Shown: positions 1-14,200 of the stretch, in pieces
How the letters are laid out: the number at the start of each line of letters is the position of its first letter
How positions within the stretch are numbered: the first letter of the stretch is position 1
Assembly: GCA_905182985.1 (NCBI GenBank)
Contig: CAJJDN010000022.1
Span: forward strand, 1-64,000
Length of the DNA stretch: 64,000 nt
Direction: 5' to 3'
DNA from: Paramecium sonneborni
Lineage: Eukaryota; Ciliophora; Oligohymenophorea; Peniculida; Parameciidae
Notes under the pieces: generated by a model
The model's input: the letters and a program-made list of their open reading frames with translations, nothing else
Told to the model about the DNA's origin: nothing
Databases searched by the model: none
Made by a program: the position numbers and the translations under genes

Positions 1-428
1 AATTAAACCTATTACTGGGCCAACCCATGATAAACACACAAGAGAGCAACAGCAAGAGAAAATGACCACCAGAACAAATTAGAATTTTTGCCAAACAACC
101 GTAGAACAAGGCTAGCTACAATTGAACTATTACAGATTTTAGGAGAGTAGAACTCTAGAAGAAAGAATTTGTAAGTAGTATACCATTTGAGGGCGAAAAT
201 AGAAATAAAATTACATTAGTACTAGAATATTTTGAGAGTAAAGTAAACCAAGCACAAAATCCCAGCCTTTCTACAAACTCTAGTTTTAACAAACTCATAT
301 TTTTATTTTAAAAGATTATAAAAAAAATTAATGATTTAAATAATAATAATCAATCGTTTTTCTCTAATATTTCTTCTAAAAAATAACTTCCTTTCGATTT
401 TAATAATTATATTAAATCATAACCTTGA
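1..428 (+). pseudogene. 3' fragment of an unidentified plus-strand gene, frame-broken
   Basis: The start of the gene lies outside the window. Two pieces of protein-like sequence are seen. The first, about 50-160, reads ...FLPNNRRTRLATIELLQILGE. The second, about 140-428 in another frame, reads ...FEGENRNKITLVLEYFESKV and ends at a TGA at 426-428. The switch between frames is not explained by an obvious 20-30 nt GT...AG intron, and the second frame would overlap the convergent WD40 gene by 79 nt, which is unusual in this compact but mostly non-overlapping genome. I read it as a real gene end with either a missed intron, a sequence error or decay. The R-T-R-L-x-x-I-E-L-L motif is reminiscent of helical-repeat phosphatase regulatory subunits, but that is too weak to name it. 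Confidence 0.25.
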
Positions 429-3400
429 TAATTCATAAATTCTCCTTTAAGAATCAGAGCTCCTTTTGCTTAAATTTTTCTAATTTAGGAAATTTATAGA
501 TTGGGAAAGAGGCTTCTTTATGAATAATTATAATAAAAATCTTTAACAAGAGGATTGTTAGAATTTAAAGGTATATCAAATTATGCAATAAGAGCTTGAT
601 AATTTTTATCTTAAGATTCTATTTCAAATCCTGTTTTAACATCCCATAAACGAATCGTATTATTCCAACTTTGAGAAGCTAAAGTATTTCTATCTTGCGA
701 AAAGCATATCGGCCAGAGATCATTATCATGATTCTCCAGAAAGACTTTTTATAATCCTGTCTTAACATCCCATAAAAGGATAGACTTATCTTCACTACCA
801 GAAGCTAATATAGTTCCATCAGGGGAGAAGCATATAGAAAGGACATAATTAGAGTGACCCTCCAGTCTGGCTTTTAATTATCCTCTCTACAAGTCCCACA
901 AACAGATAGAGTTATCATAACTACCAGATGCTAATATAGATCCGTCTGGTGAATAGCATACCGAAATAACATAATGAGTATGACCGTCAAATTTAGCTTT
1001 TTATAATCCTGTCTTAACATCCCATAAAAGGATAGACTTATCTACACTACCAGAAGCTAATGTAGTGCCATCTGGTGAGAAGCATACAGAGAGGACATAA
1101 TTAGAGTGGCCATTTATTAGAGCTTATAATTATCCTGTCTGCACATTCCATAAACGGATAGAGTTATCGTTACTACCAGATGCTAATGTAGTTCCATCTG
1201 GTGAAAAGCATACAGATCTGACGTAATCACTATGACCATTCATTTTAACTTTTTATTAACCAGTCTTAACGTCCCATATACAAATAGATTTATCGCTACT
1301 ACCTGATGCTAATTTAGTTCCATCTGGTGAGAAGCATACTGATAGAACAAAACCAACATGACCATTTAAATAACCTTTTTATTAACCTATCTAAACATCC
1401 CATAAACATATAGAGTTATCATAACTACCAGATGCTAATGTAGTTCCATCTGGTGAAAAGCATACAGATCTGACGTAATCACTATGACCATTCATTTTAA
1501 TTTTTTATAAACCAGTCTAAACATCCCATAGACAAATAGATTTATCGCTACTACCTGATGCTAATTTAGTTCCATCTGGTGAGAAGCATATCGACCATAC
1601 AGTATTGTTTTGGCCATCCAGTTTGACCATTTATTATCCTATTTAAGCATCCCATAGGCAGATAGACTAATCAAAACTACCAGATGCTAATATAGTTCCA
1701 TCTGGTGAATAACATATTGATCGTACATAATCAATATGACCATCAATTTCTCCTCTTTGTTATCCTGTCTTAGCATCCCATATACGGATAGACTTATCTA
1801 TACCACAAGATGCTAAAGTATCTCCTTTTGGTGAGAAGCAAACTGAGTTGACATAATTAGTATGACCGACCAATTTGACTTTTTATTCTCCGGTCTCAAC
1901 ATTCGTTAAACAAATAGACTTATCTCCACTGCCAGAAGCTAATGTAATTCCATCAGGTGAAAAGCACACTGAGAAAACAGAATTACTATGATCATTCCAT
2001 TTCGCTCTTTATTAACCTGTCTTCACATCCCATAAACAAATAGACTCATCTCCACTACCAGAAGCTAATGTAGTTCCATCAGGTGAAAAGCATACTGAGA
2101 AAACAGAATTACTATGACCATCCCATTTCGCTATTTATTAACCTGTCTTCACATCCCATAAACGAATAGACTTATCTCCACTGCCAGAAGCTAATTTAGT
2201 TCCATCAGGTGAATAGCATACTGAGAAAACAGAATTACTACGACCATTCCATTTCGCTCTTTATTAACCTGTCTTCACATTCCATAAACAAATAGATTTA
2301 TCTCCACTGCCAGAAGCTAATGAAGTTCCATCAGGTGAAAAGCATACTGAGAAAACAGAATTACTATGACCATCCCATTTCGCTATTTATTAACCTGTCT
2401 TCACATCCCATAAACGAATCGACTTATCTCCACTGCCAGAAGCTAATTTTGTTCCATCAGGTGAAATACATACTGAGTTCACATAACTATTTAAATTTAA
2501 TGTGTTCAATTCATTAATTTAAATGTTCTTCCACTAACAATTTAGCAGTAGAGCTCCATTAAAATTGACGCCACTAATGTCTACATTTTCAAGCTCAGAT
2601 CCACTAAAGTTACATCCGACAAAATTTCCATCAGTTAAAGCAGTATTCTTGATCTTAATATTCTCTAAGCATTGATTTTTCAGATCTACTTTCATACTTA
2701 CCAATAAATTAAATGCATTAGAGCCACTCTATATAAATTGGTTATCTATTGCTGTAAGTTGAACTAAAAACTTTAGAAAATTAATGAAATTCTTATTACT
2801 TTCTAGATTCATTATTAAGTTGAGCCTATCTTTTTCATAGGCTTCGTTTGTATAGTCATGTTTACTAAATTGGTGTTCTAAAATATTCCTTAAAGCATAA
2901 GCGATATTCATAATTTTTCTTTTAACATCATCAATTGTCTATTACTAATTGACAAATGATCCATAAATTTGTGGATTTAATGGCTTCGATATAAATCCAA
3001 TAATATTTTAAATTTTCTCTTTTCTCACTATATCAATTATTCCCTTAAATATTGATTCATCAATATCCCAAATAGAATTTAAAATTTGGCATAGATCTTC
3101 CTTCCTCACATATGGTTAATTACAGCCTTCAATCCTAGAATAAGATTTTAAAACTTACTAAGTTAATATTTGCTAAATCTTTTCCATTTTTTCATTCGAC
3201 TTTTCAACTAAAACCTAAATTTCTTTTTCCCACAAATAAATTATCTATTTTAATTCCATCAAATATTAAGTCTTCTAAAAACACCAATCATTTAATTTTG
3301 GTCCATCTACAATGGAGACTAATTATTCTAGTTCAGTAATGGAGGATTCTATAGGATTTAAGCTAATTAAATTGATATATGAATTATTTTCCTTTTCAAT

Positions 3401-3706
3401 AATTTCAAATATTTAATTGATTGATTCATATAAAACATCCCAAATATTTTTTAGTGTATTTTGAGTTTATGAGAGGATGGATTTAAAAGCCAGCTTTTAT
3501 TGGATTAATTCTTCATTCTGATCAGCATTTAAGTCTTGTAATTTTTTTTAAGCCTTTTCTTGAAAATTGTCAATTGGTATTGTTTGTTTGAGATCTACTC
3601 CATGAGCATAAAGGCATTTAAAACACAATTTTCTTTAAAATTAGCATTTGTGAGGTGAAATACATACTGAAATAATTGGACATAGATTATGATATTGGCA
3701 ATTCAT
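350..3706 (-). CDS. WD40-repeat protein with Cys/His N-terminus and pentapeptide-like linker
   Basis: A single uninterrupted frame of 1,119 codons (1,118 aa) with TAA/TAG as Gln, from ATG at 3704-3706 to TGA at 350-352. The first ~35 residues form a Cys/His-rich pattern ([10 protein letters not shown], then C-x-C and A-H) like the zinc-binding start of many Paramecium WD40 proteins. A long helical, coiled-coil-prone region follows (to about residue 330). Next comes a pentapeptide-repeat-like linker ([20 protein letters not shown]), then about 15 WD40 units of 42 aa, each with the core VCFSPDG...LASGS.DKSI.LWDVKTG. Enough blades are present for two propellers. The C-terminus ([10 protein letters not shown]... 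motif) is another pentapeptide-like strand. Likely a scaffold; the partner is unknown. No intron is needed. The family is hugely expanded in Paramecium by general knowledge; a specific role cannot be assigned. Confidence 0.93.
640..2490 (-). repeat. 15 tandem 126-bp WD40 coding repeats
   Basis: The motif for FSPDG (plus-strand ccatcwggtga) recurs at about 126-nt spacing from roughly 690 to 2456. The units between about 1900 and 2480 are close to identical at the nucleotide level (for example the shared block around gagaaaacagaattactatg at 1970, 2096, 2222 and 2348), while the units nearer 640-900 are more diverged. This points to recent unequal exchange within the 5' half of the array. Confidence 0.9.
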
Positions 3707-4395
3707 CTTTTATAAAAAATATTGAATTTCTATTATATTATGCACTAAAGACTAAATAATTCAAAATATAAAATATTGAATTTCATTGATGTTATGATAA
3801 AATTAGTAAATTTTAAATCATTTAAACATTTAGTAGGTTAAAAATAAATAAATGATAGACTCATTTGATTTTAGATTGCTTTGAATTAAATTTTTATTCC
3901 TTCTCACAATAAATTTAATTTAACTCTTTTTTAATTGTTTTTCAATTTCGATACCAAAATTCCTGATTATTTTTTATCACTACTACACAATTTTTTCAGA
4001 ATAAAAACACTTGATTGGTTTTACAAACCATTTAACACAAGCAAGCCTTGGATGTGGAAGTATAAGTCTATGTGTTAATTTTTTTTGAATTATATGGGCT
4101 AAAAGGCTAATTCTTTTATCCTAATTGAATTTAATTTTGAAAATAATAAACTAACAAATTTTATTTTAACTGCTATGCATTTTCAATCCAAAGAAAACTA
4201 TCTTGTGAATAGTTTCTTAAATTTTTCATTTTAAAATGTTCGTAAAATATATTCTTTTTTTATTGATGAAAAAAAAATAATAGATTGATTCGACTTCACC
4301 CTTTATCAAAATAACAAACTATAGAGAAACAAAATTTGTTCATATTTTTTTATGAAAAGTCTTGAACATAAGCTCAAAATGTAAATTTGATTAGA
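3707..4395. other. intergenic region, no gene seen
   Basis: AT-rich sequence between the divergent WD40 and LITAF genes. No frame without TGA gives a convincing protein. It must hold both promoters, but no specific element could be recognised. Confidence 0.5.
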
Positions 4396-4706
4396 ATGAG
4401 GAAAAAATATTTTAATAAATAGTTTTGCAAATAAATGGAAAATGAAGCGTTTTAGAAAAGATGTTGTGTAAATATTAAGTGTCCCCATTGCGAAAAAGAT
4501 ATTAAAACAAATGTAGACCATGAATGTGGAGTCAATACATGGCTAATTTGTTTCTTTTTGTGTGTTTTGACTGCGTATATAGATTATAAGATAAGAATAG
4601 ATGTTGTTGTTTTATACCTTTATTGAGTAATAAATTCAAAGATATCATTCACACATGTCCTTATTGTAAAAATGAAGTCGGTATTAATGAATTTGAAATT
4701 TGCTGA
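4396..4706 (+). CDS. LITAF-domain (SIMPLE-like) membrane-associated zinc protein
   Basis: A 94-aa protein in two exons. The N-terminal half-motif CPHCEKDIKTNV...G..TWL and the C-terminal half-motif HTCPYCKNEVG are the two Cys-x-x-Cys knuckles of the LITAF domain, flanking a hydrophobic stretch (LICFFLCVLTACCCFIPLL) that in this family inserts as a membrane hairpin on endosomal membranes. A 26-nt intron (4575-4600, gtatat...gaatag) lies exactly in the hydrophobic part; removing it joins ...VLTA to CCCF and gives 95 codons with stop. Start chosen at 4396 because the frame is open upstream to 4366; the ATG at 4435 is a possible alternative. The cargo or partner is unknown. Family assignment is firm because both zinc knuckles and the central hydrophobic segment are present in order. 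Confidence 0.86.
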
Positions 4707-4854
4707 TATTTGATTATGATTTCTGTATTTCTTATTTCACTTTTATTGTTAACATTTTCTTTTGCTAAGTAATGAATATAATTCATTAGATTTCGAATTT
4801 TTCATACAATAATGCTCATATAAATCAAAAAAAAAGGTACAATTTTGAAATTTA

Positions 4855-5430
4855 ATGTTTTAGACTTAAAACTTCATATAAAATTTTAAAGCAAGATAAT
4901 TATTTTAGGGAATTAAATTGCATAAGGTATACTATTATAAAAAAATCCAGCAGATTTTTTTTAGGTAACAAGAAGAAAAAAAATCCTAAAATGCACTTTT
5001 TGAATGGCCTAAAGATACTTTTAACTCATAGAAGTTCTTCAGTGTTTAACTTTCCTAATTTAAAAAATAGTATTATTGCTATTTTATTTAGCCTAAAAAA
5101 TGCGCTTATAGATTAATTAAAATACATGATAATAAAAGTTCAGTTAAAAATTTTTTTAAGCTATTATAAGCATATATTTAAGGACATAAAGTTTATCATC
5201 AAAGCATAGTGAATTACCAATCATCTGATAAAAAAATTATCTCGCAGAATCCCAGCCACAGCTATATCACTAAAGTTTTGAAGAGTATTTTAGGAGAGGG
5301 GAATAATATAAAAAATATTGTTGCTTTTCAATAATAATCTGAAGATTTTTATTATTTTCATTTTACCAATAAAGAGAATAGCACACAGTTAAAACTATTT
5401 ATTATAATCATTGATAAGTTAAATAATTGA
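4855..5430 (+). CDS. hypothetical 191-aa protein
   Basis: A single exon of exactly 192 codons from ATG 4855 to TGA 5428. The product is basic, rich in Gln, Lys, Phe and Tyr, with no signal peptide, no membrane segment and no motif I recognise. It lies 148 nt after the LITAF gene and 82 nt before the WDR93-like gene on the same strand. Composition matches a soluble protein. It is supported as a gene by an intact frame in an AT-rich region where TGA would otherwise be frequent, and by the absence of any better reading on the other strand. Confidence 0.68.
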
Positions 5431-5512
5431 ATTTGATGATCTTCTTTATACCATAGAGTCATTGGTTTGAATTAAAATTATTAATGAATAAAATATATTA
5501 TAATTAATTATA

Positions 5513-8227
5513 ATGAAGGATTAGTTGAATGATTGGGATTTCTGCAATCCAAATAATTATATTGATAAATTGCCTGAGCCTTATAGGTATGATGATATTT
5601 AGCATCAAGATTCATTAATAAAATTGTCTAAAAAGACATTCTTTTAGAAGTTTATTCTAAAGTTTTCTTAATTGAGAAATACAGATCTGATCCAAATTAT
5701 GAAGGACCTTTAAGAACCTTGCCTCCTTAGGGAATTTTCGACATTTCAAATATTACTACTCTAAGCTCAAACAGTTCAAACTAGTAAATTGCTGCAGGAG
5801 ATTTGCAAGGGAATATTTTTATTTTAGATATGAGTAAGAAAACAAAAACTTGTAAAAAAGAGGTGGGGCAAAAAAGGATAAATAAAGTTTGTTTGGGAAT
5901 TAGAGAAGGTGCTTCAGATGATTAAAAAAATGTTTGCATGTAACAGTTTTAGGCATTTTTAGAATAGGAGTTATAAGCCATTTAGATCCAGTAGTGCAAA
6001 TATTCAAATATAAACCAGGAGAGAATAAAATAAGTTAAATTCATTTTATTTAAATCACAAAAAATACAACTTAGATCGGTGAACTACCTATGGATATTGA
6101 AATCAGCAAATATTCACAATATATATTAATCACATAATATAATGGTTGTTTGTTAATATATAAAATACCAGAAATCAAGATTGAATCATAATTAGTAGGC
6201 TAGACAACTCAAATATAAAATTAAAATACTCTATTACCACCTCTAATTAATCAAAAATAAACTTAATCAAAAGATTAGTTAAAAGTGATAATCCCTACAA
6301 ATTCTTACAATGATATCGTCGCAACTGAGATTACTGAACCTTTCTATCAGATTAAATTTTCAGGTTTAAAGAGAGAATATAAATTTAACGAGATAATTAA
6401 TTCATTCAAAGAGTAAAATGTTCCAAAAGAAATTGAAGTTAAAGACGATAAAAAAAAATAGCAAACTAATACTCAATAATAAAAGAAATAAGAAGCTCAA
6501 TAAGTAAAAGAAGAATTAGGCTTAGAAGAGAATAACAACTAATTAATTATAAAACATTAAATTAAAGATGGTTATGATATAAGTGAAGAATATCCTGCAT
6601 AAAAATTTAAACCGTATTTTGCTTTTCTATAAGAGGTAGTAAATGTGTAAAATGGTTCCAAAACATTTGATAAAGTAAGATTTTTATATATTTTAGTACA
6701 AATAATATGAAGTTGTTGTTGGTATAGTGGTTGGATGGTCAAATACAACAAGACTAGAGCTTCATTATTTTAATTAACCGAAAAAAAATAATTTGCCATA
6801 ATACATCATCACATAGTTGACTTTAGAAAAAGAAATTAAATTACAGTTGCCAATAATAAAAAAAAATGAAGTTAAGTTTATTGAGATTCCATTAATTTAT
6901 CCAATATCTTGTATAGCTATCTCAAAAAACAATTCATTATTAGGTTTAGGCTTGTAATAAGGTTCTATTTTAATATATGATTTGGTTTTCTAATCTGAAA
7001 GGTTTTATCTTGATAAACATTAATCTATTGTGAGTCATATTGAATTTTGTGAGAATGAAAGATTGGTGAGTTGTTCTTATGATGGCAGTGTCCATATATA
7101 TAATACAGCCGAAGGAACTACTTTATGTAAAAGAACAAATTAATTTCGCAAAGGAACAAAAGTAAATTATGAGGAATAGAAGCAAGGATTATGGAGAATA
7201 ATATCCTTAGCTATAAGTAGCTCTGGAATAGCAGTTGTTTAAGATGCAGAATAAGAAGTAAGATTGTATGATGTGTGGAGAGGAGAAAAAATTGCAAAAT
7301 TATCTCCAATCTAAGTAATGGATGATTAAAAAAGAAAATGGAGTGATTAAAAAGTTATTTTAAAATGTTTTAGAAGTATCATTTAAACTTAAATAATTAG
7401 ATGAAATTTTAATTTCTGCTTAAGTTATTGCCCAAGAGTAACTAAATTGCTTGGATTAAACTCAAACAACAATACAAATTTTTAAGATTTTTGATAGTCT
7501 AGTAAATTTATTTCCCTCATTATCAAATGTTTATAGAAAAGGAGTGGAAAAAGATAAAATTTTGAACTTGTTTGAAAAAATTCCAAAAAAAGAATTATGG
7601 AATGCTTAATTTGAAGTGCCAAATTTAAGTGCCTCTTAAAATGTTGCGCTAAAAGTTCCTGGCTAAGATTCAAAAACCAGAAATGGTTCTTAAATCTTAC
7701 ATAATTAGAGCTAAAATGGCTAGCTGTAATTATTTTTTTTAATTAGTAGAAAAATGAGTTAAAGTAAAACTTCATAATAAAAACTCAAAGAAGGCATGAA
7801 AGATTCTTAAATGGCAAATTAATAATAAGATTTTTATGAAAATAGATCTGCTTCTTTAGTAGGTTCTTTACATAAATCAATACATTCAGATAAATTCGAT
7901 TACAATTCCTCCTTCAGGAGTACAAATTCACCTTAAAATAACTTGAATTCTCAAAAGATTTTAAAGGGTAGTTCTACTCAAAAAGGTTTAACAAAGGAAA
8001 TGCTTCATCCAGAAGAGCATTTATTAGAAAAATCTGAATTGTAACTTGCTTAATTGATTTTTGAAAATTCTTCAATGGTTGAACATTGTAGATTGAGAAA
8101 TTCAGAAAAACAATTGAGATCTGAGAAGGTTACTTAATCTCTTCTAAAACTTGGTCAAAAGCTTGCCATAGAAGATGAAAAAATGAAACTTTAAATTAGA
8201 TACAGATAACTTTAAAGAGCTAAATGA
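5513..8227 (+). CDS. WD-repeat protein, WDR93-like, with coiled-coil C-terminus
   Basis: The N-terminus, after removing a 23-nt intron (5587-5609), reads KLPEPYRFINKIV, matching the conserved start of WDR93-type proteins. WD-like blades follow, including SCSYDGSVHIYNT (about 7075-7110) and EVRLYDVWRGEKI (about 7256-7295). The Q/S-rich C-terminus ends in a helical segment EKQLRSEKVTQSLLKLGQKL. A clean 22-nt intron is at 6675-6696. Two places need a frame change: near the A7 run at 5934-5940 (8 A would restore the frame) and near 7315-7354, where either a 40-nt intron or a single-base change is required. Family knowledge suggests an axonemal or ciliary role; that is inference. Its stop is only 36 nt from the stop of the convergent Ca2+ channel gene. 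Confidence 0.72.
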
Positions 8228-8263
8228 TGCACCTATATTGTTATGAAAAATTAAATCATAATA

Positions 8264-11200
8264 TCAAATCTAAAAAAATATAGCTGCTTGCTAATAATAA
8301 TTTTTAAAATGTTTACTTTTATTAATTCATGATTTTTGGATACACTTTATTAAAATTCTACCTAATTCATTAAATCAAAATTATGCTTTTGAAAATGTTA
8401 TCTGAGTTGAACTATTATCTAATAATTAAACTCTTCATATGGAATTTTTCTTGGATCTACTATAGAATTCGTTTAAATGATATTAAATAATCGATTTATT
8501 ATCCTTTTCTCGGTATTCTTTAAAAAGGTACTTAAAGAATTTTCTATTTAAGCCGAAGTAAATGGATTATCATTTTAAATTTGACATTCTTCAAAATATG
8601 AATTATTTTCATAATCTGAATACTTATTTTATAATCTAAATTCTTAATCAATTCTATCTTCATATTATAAAATCGATATCTTGGTTTCTTTTTTTGAAAA
8701 AAAACTTTCAAATTATTTACAATTATTGATCGTATAAGTTTATTTTTTTTTCTAATTTTGCTGTTTCTGAACGTCAATAGACTACTATTTAGTTAAAGGA
8801 CTTTTGCTGTAGCGAGCACCATTAATTTGAAATATATTATTTTTCTATTATGAATTTACATCATGTAATTGTTTACTTTTCATTTCATTTTCCAGTTGTA
8901 TTTATTTAAAGGGGAATTTCTCAGCTCTAGCTCTGATAGTAACATTTTATCTTTCTATATTTTGCTTCTCAAAAGTTTAAAACTTAATTAAACCATTTTT
9001 ATGTAAATGTTTTTATTTATTATCTTTATTTTAAGCAAATATAACTTCATTGTCTTTATTTTAGATTTAATCACAGTTTTTTACTAATTCCTCATTGATC
9101 TTATGATCATAAATTAACATTTGAGAAATAATATTTTATCTCAGAGGCTCTGTATATTCTTTATTTAAATTATTATCAGAAACAAACTTTTTTGCTAAGA
9201 TATCAGGACAAGAATCCTCAAATATATCAATACAACTATACTAACCTGGATCTAGCTTTATGGTTAATTTGATTAAAGCTTCTCTACAAATTTGACCTTA
9301 GGAGACTTAACTAGTTAGATTTAACTTCATTGAGGAAAAGTTGTTCATTAACGAATACTTATTATAAATTATTATATTTTAAACTGTGATAAAACTAATC
9401 ATAAAATAAGTTATTTTATTTTAATCATCCAACCTATTCTTATATGTCATTTAAAATTTAGAGTACTTTTTCGCTTTATAATTTAATTCCATCAATCTAA
9501 TATATAAGTATTTTTTACTCTTTATTATAAGTTAGAGATTTTTTTTTCTTCAATCATCTACTAGTCCTCAAGTTCTTCTTAAAGTTCTAGAGATTACCCA
9601 ATAGGAAACCAGGAATTGTCTTAGTTTTTTCTTTTATTTGCGATATATGTTTCTATTCCATTATATTCACTCTTATTTTTATTGTCCATGTATGCCATAT
9701 AAAAGACATAATTCCACATATAATGGCTTTATTTAGTATGCTAATTAAAACCATCATCAGATTTCATGTCAAATATTTCTCTATCAAGTCCACAAATAAA
9801 ACAAATATTTTCTTTATCATCTTCTTTAGCTAATTATTGCTCTCTCAATTCGCCAAATGTATCAATAATAATTCCTGAAAATATTTAAATGCTAATCATC
9901 TGAATAAGGATATTATTCAATTAATCAAAAAAAAATCTCCCATAACTATAATCTGCAGGATCTTATGGAAAATTACCATCAAACCAACCACCAATTCCAC
10001 CATTATTCTTAAATGCATAATCGAATGTCGAAAGAAAACAAACCAATAAAGAATCACATTTTCCTAAATAAATATGATAGATGTACCATTTGTATATATA
10101 TCATAAAATAATAAATATGCCATTAAGGTAAAGTAATAATTCATTAGTAAAACTAAAATAAATGTCAAACCTAAAGCTACTTTTGGTTCCCAAAAAGATT
10201 TAATAATATTTCTTAGAGTAGGATATCTTAAAACAACCTCACTTAAATGAAAAGCAAAAAAGAAAGGATGAAATAATGTAGCAATAAAAGCTAGAACACC
10301 ATATGTCAAATAATAAATCATATCAATATTTAATAGCACTTTAACTAAACAAAAGCCAACCATGTATAATTTTAAAAAGAATTTAATAATCCAAATTTAA
10401 TCTTCTTTTATTAAATCCTTACTTTGATTCCATGCTTCCTTAACATATAATGGTCCCTTCTTTAAAATAAAAAAAGAAACAACAAAGCATGAACAAACTA
10501 TCATACCAATTCCACAATATCTAAAAATTGACATTGTTTCCTCAACAGAGAGCATTTTTAAAAATTTTGGGGAATTTAACCTATCATAGAATCGTTAGTC
10601 TGGATCATCTGAATCCCCTTCATAGTATGATAAGACTATAAAGACATTTAAAACTAAAGTCAATAAAAAACACAAATCTTTCCATAGAATAACATACTTT
10701 GCAAATAATGCAACAAATTTATTTTAATTAAAAAATTGTGTAAGCTCTTCTTCGTGTTTGGCTACATCCATAAAGTTTGGCATATTTTCAACTAAAGCAC
10801 TAACTTTAGAATTGGTAGAATCTCTATCTACAGTTTCATGAAATTCAGTTTTTGTTTCTTGAGGTAAATAGTTACAAAAAGATAATTTATAGAAGATAAT
10901 TTTTTCTAACTATTAATCTCTGATAACTTCAACAGTAGCAGAATTTTTTTAAAAAAACATAATGCTATCATTAAATAACTGTTATGCTGCTAATTTTTTA
11001 GCTGTCTTTCGTTTTTCTTCTTCTTCTGCACTTTCTTTTCCCTTAAATTGTTTCATTAATTATTATTAAGCATATTCTCGCCATTCATTTATCATTTCTA
11101 ATATACCTCCAACTAATGAAAACACCAAGCTTGCCAATTATCCTATTAGAGAATTTTATAACTAAGCCCATGGGTCTTCTTTCTCAGAGTTTTTTTAACT

Positions 11201-14200
11201 TTCCTTAATTTCTTCGAGTTCATCTCTAGTTGCTGGATCAATTTCTTTTGTATCTAAATTTGCATAATGATTGATTAGAAAATAAATCAAAAATCCAGTT
11301 TCTAGAATTAATTCATGGTATTCTGGAGGTTTAGTTGAAACATGAGGATTTTCTTCAAGCTGAAATTTTAATAAAAAAAATTACATGACCTAAAGATTCT
11401 TTATTATAACCCAATTTTTTATACATTTTTTAATGCTTTTTATAAATAATAATTAAATTCTTTTTAAGTACATTAATTGGTAAAGATCTTAGTATACGTT
11501 TAATTGCATTTGTATCTGAGTTCAATTCTAATAACGAACTCACTAATACCATACATTTGTATTTTAACCTTTCCAACATCCACCTATCTATTTAGATAGT
11601 TTTAACTTTGCCACCTGCTTTGGCTGTACTTTTAGATTAAAGGGAATTTGATCTTTCTCTCATAGAATGTTCCTCTTTATCTTAACTGCCATCTTAATCT
11701 TTTTTTTTCTTTGATTCTATATGCATATTTAAATAATTTGATGCAACGTCTAAAAATAAAGAATCAATAATATCCTATTGGTTTTAAGAACAAGGACCTT
11801 AAACAAGCTCAGTTAAAGTTTCTAATGTATTCATAATCACTTCAAAAGAATCTCTCTGTAAATCATTCTCAAATGCACACAATAGTTCAACCATTGCTTA
11901 AACAATATTGTAATTATTTCTACTATTATATTATTACCTTAGATAATTTTAAATCTATAAGTTATGACCTTCACAAATTAATTAAAAGTATTTCAGCAAA
12001 TAAATTAAAATACTCATTTTGCTTCTTCTTACCTCTTAAGCTTCTTTTGATGTAGATTCATCCTCATTTTATTGTTCTTAAATATTTGATAAATATAATT
12101 ATTTTTAATGTTAATCCTTATCTTTTTAACTTTTTTATTAAATTAAAAGTTATTAAGTTTTCTTATTCTCATTAATTACTTCATAAATAATTTGATTCAT
12201 TTTGAGAAATATCATTTCTGATTTTTCAAAATTACTAAAGTAATTAAATACTGTAGTTTGAATTCTTTGATTCCCATTTTTGCTCAGTTTCAAAGCAAAT
12301 TTAAATAATTATATCAACAAATCATCATCAAAAGGGTAAACCTAAAAGTCAGCTAATAGATTCAAAAACATTCTAGTTGCCTAACATTAATCAAATTCAT
12401 TTTGAATTTTCTCTAAATCATCTTTAGAATCTAAAATGTCTTCTAAAAGCTATAAAGTATATATTAAATTGGATTTATTTGCTTAATTAATAATGCCAAC
12501 TTCGATAAACCTAATTAATTTTTTTAAAAAATCTTTAAAACAAAAATTTTACAAACTTAGTTCTTTAATCATTGCATCTGGAACGAATTTATGTACTTCT
12601 TAAAATGTTTGACTTAAAATTCTCATTTCGATTGATTAAGTTTTTTTTGTTGATTAAAGTTGTTGACATTCTTCTAAAAATCTTTCCCAAGCCCTTTTTG
12701 TATTCCAATCTACAATCTCTTAATTTAATTAATCAATATCAGTTTTATTATTTGTTCTTTTAAGTTTTTCTTACTTTTCTACATGAATTAGAGGAGAATC
12801 CTTTTTTTTTTGTGTAAAAATTATTTGATTTTCTTCTTCTATTTATGGTTTTGCTAATTCTTATTATTATAATGATTATGAGATCTACCCTGCATTATCT
12901 GTAAGAGTTTATTCATCAAGTGAATGTACAAATTCAACCAAATTATTATATTAATTAACTTTTAACTTATGCTAAATCATTGTATTACACATTCCAAGAA
13001 TAATATTCATAACGTCTTTCAATTCCATATAATCACTTCTTTCTCTATATTCAGAAGCTGAATCTTTTGTTATGACCTTTTTGGAATAATATTTCATTAA
13101 TACGATTACATAATCAAAAAAATATTCTAAATAACTGTCGAAATTTCCTTGAAACGATTAAATTTTAACTAATCTATTTTTTTCTTAAGCAAAAAACTAA
13201 GTAAATGTATGTTATTCTTTAATAAACAAATATAAATCTGTAACCTTATTATTTACATATAGCAAATTTGCTAATTCTATAATTTAAGGTTTGATGTGTT
13301 TGATACCATCAATCATACTAAGATTAACATCAACCAATCCTTCTAATATATTTGCTTCCTCTGATAAAAAATCATCAGGTTATAATAATAATTCAAGCAG
13401 ATAATGTAATTTAAATAGTTTTTTTAATTTTGGTGAATTTATTTTAAAGCTCTCTTCACCGATAATTGTTGCTAATAAAACTTATAATATTTCACTATGA
13501 TATAAATAAGGCTGATCGCATAATTTAGTTTCTTGAGATTTTTCAAATGTGAATTCAAGAACTTTCCGACCTTCAATTGCTTTAAATTCCCCATAAAGAT
13601 AAAATTCATTGATATCTGTGTAATCCTCTGTGCTTATGTGTTAAGGAATAAATAATTACAGCACCTTTGTTTGTACTTCTATTATTGGGTTATTCTTATA
13701 AGTTTAGATATTTTTGTATAAATGAAGGAATCTTGCTTACCTTCCATAAGAGTAAATAAATGTTTTTATTTTCTTTAATTAAGTTTCATCAATTTTTTAA
13801 CATAGTTATTTATTATCCCTATAAATTGCACTTAAAAGATTCATTTGTCCATAATCATGTTATAGTTCATCCATAAATAAAGTTGCATTTTTATGCATGA
13901 TTTTTTAATTTTCATCATTTTTATCACAAAAGTCTCTAAGTAAAGCAAATAATGCTTTTAAAAGTTAGATAACATAACCCTTAGTTTCCATTGAATAAAA
14001 TGGATCATCTAAGACTTTTACTAATTATTATTGAGTATCTCTTATAAAATTTAGTAAAGGCTCATAAACATTTAAGAAATTAAATATTTTTTATCTAGAC
14101 AAAGAAATTTAATCTGTTCCATTAACTACTCTACTTTTATGATCTATAGATGTCCCTTATTTTAATAACAATTATAAATCTCCTAAAATTTTAAAAATCT

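Noticed and set aside
8544..8777. A 77-codon minus-strand frame beginning MTFRNSKIRK
   Set aside because: It is out of frame with the Ca2+ channel coding sequence, which covers the same bases with better protein (QNQKKKQTYTINNCKQFE) and connects to the channel's C-terminus.
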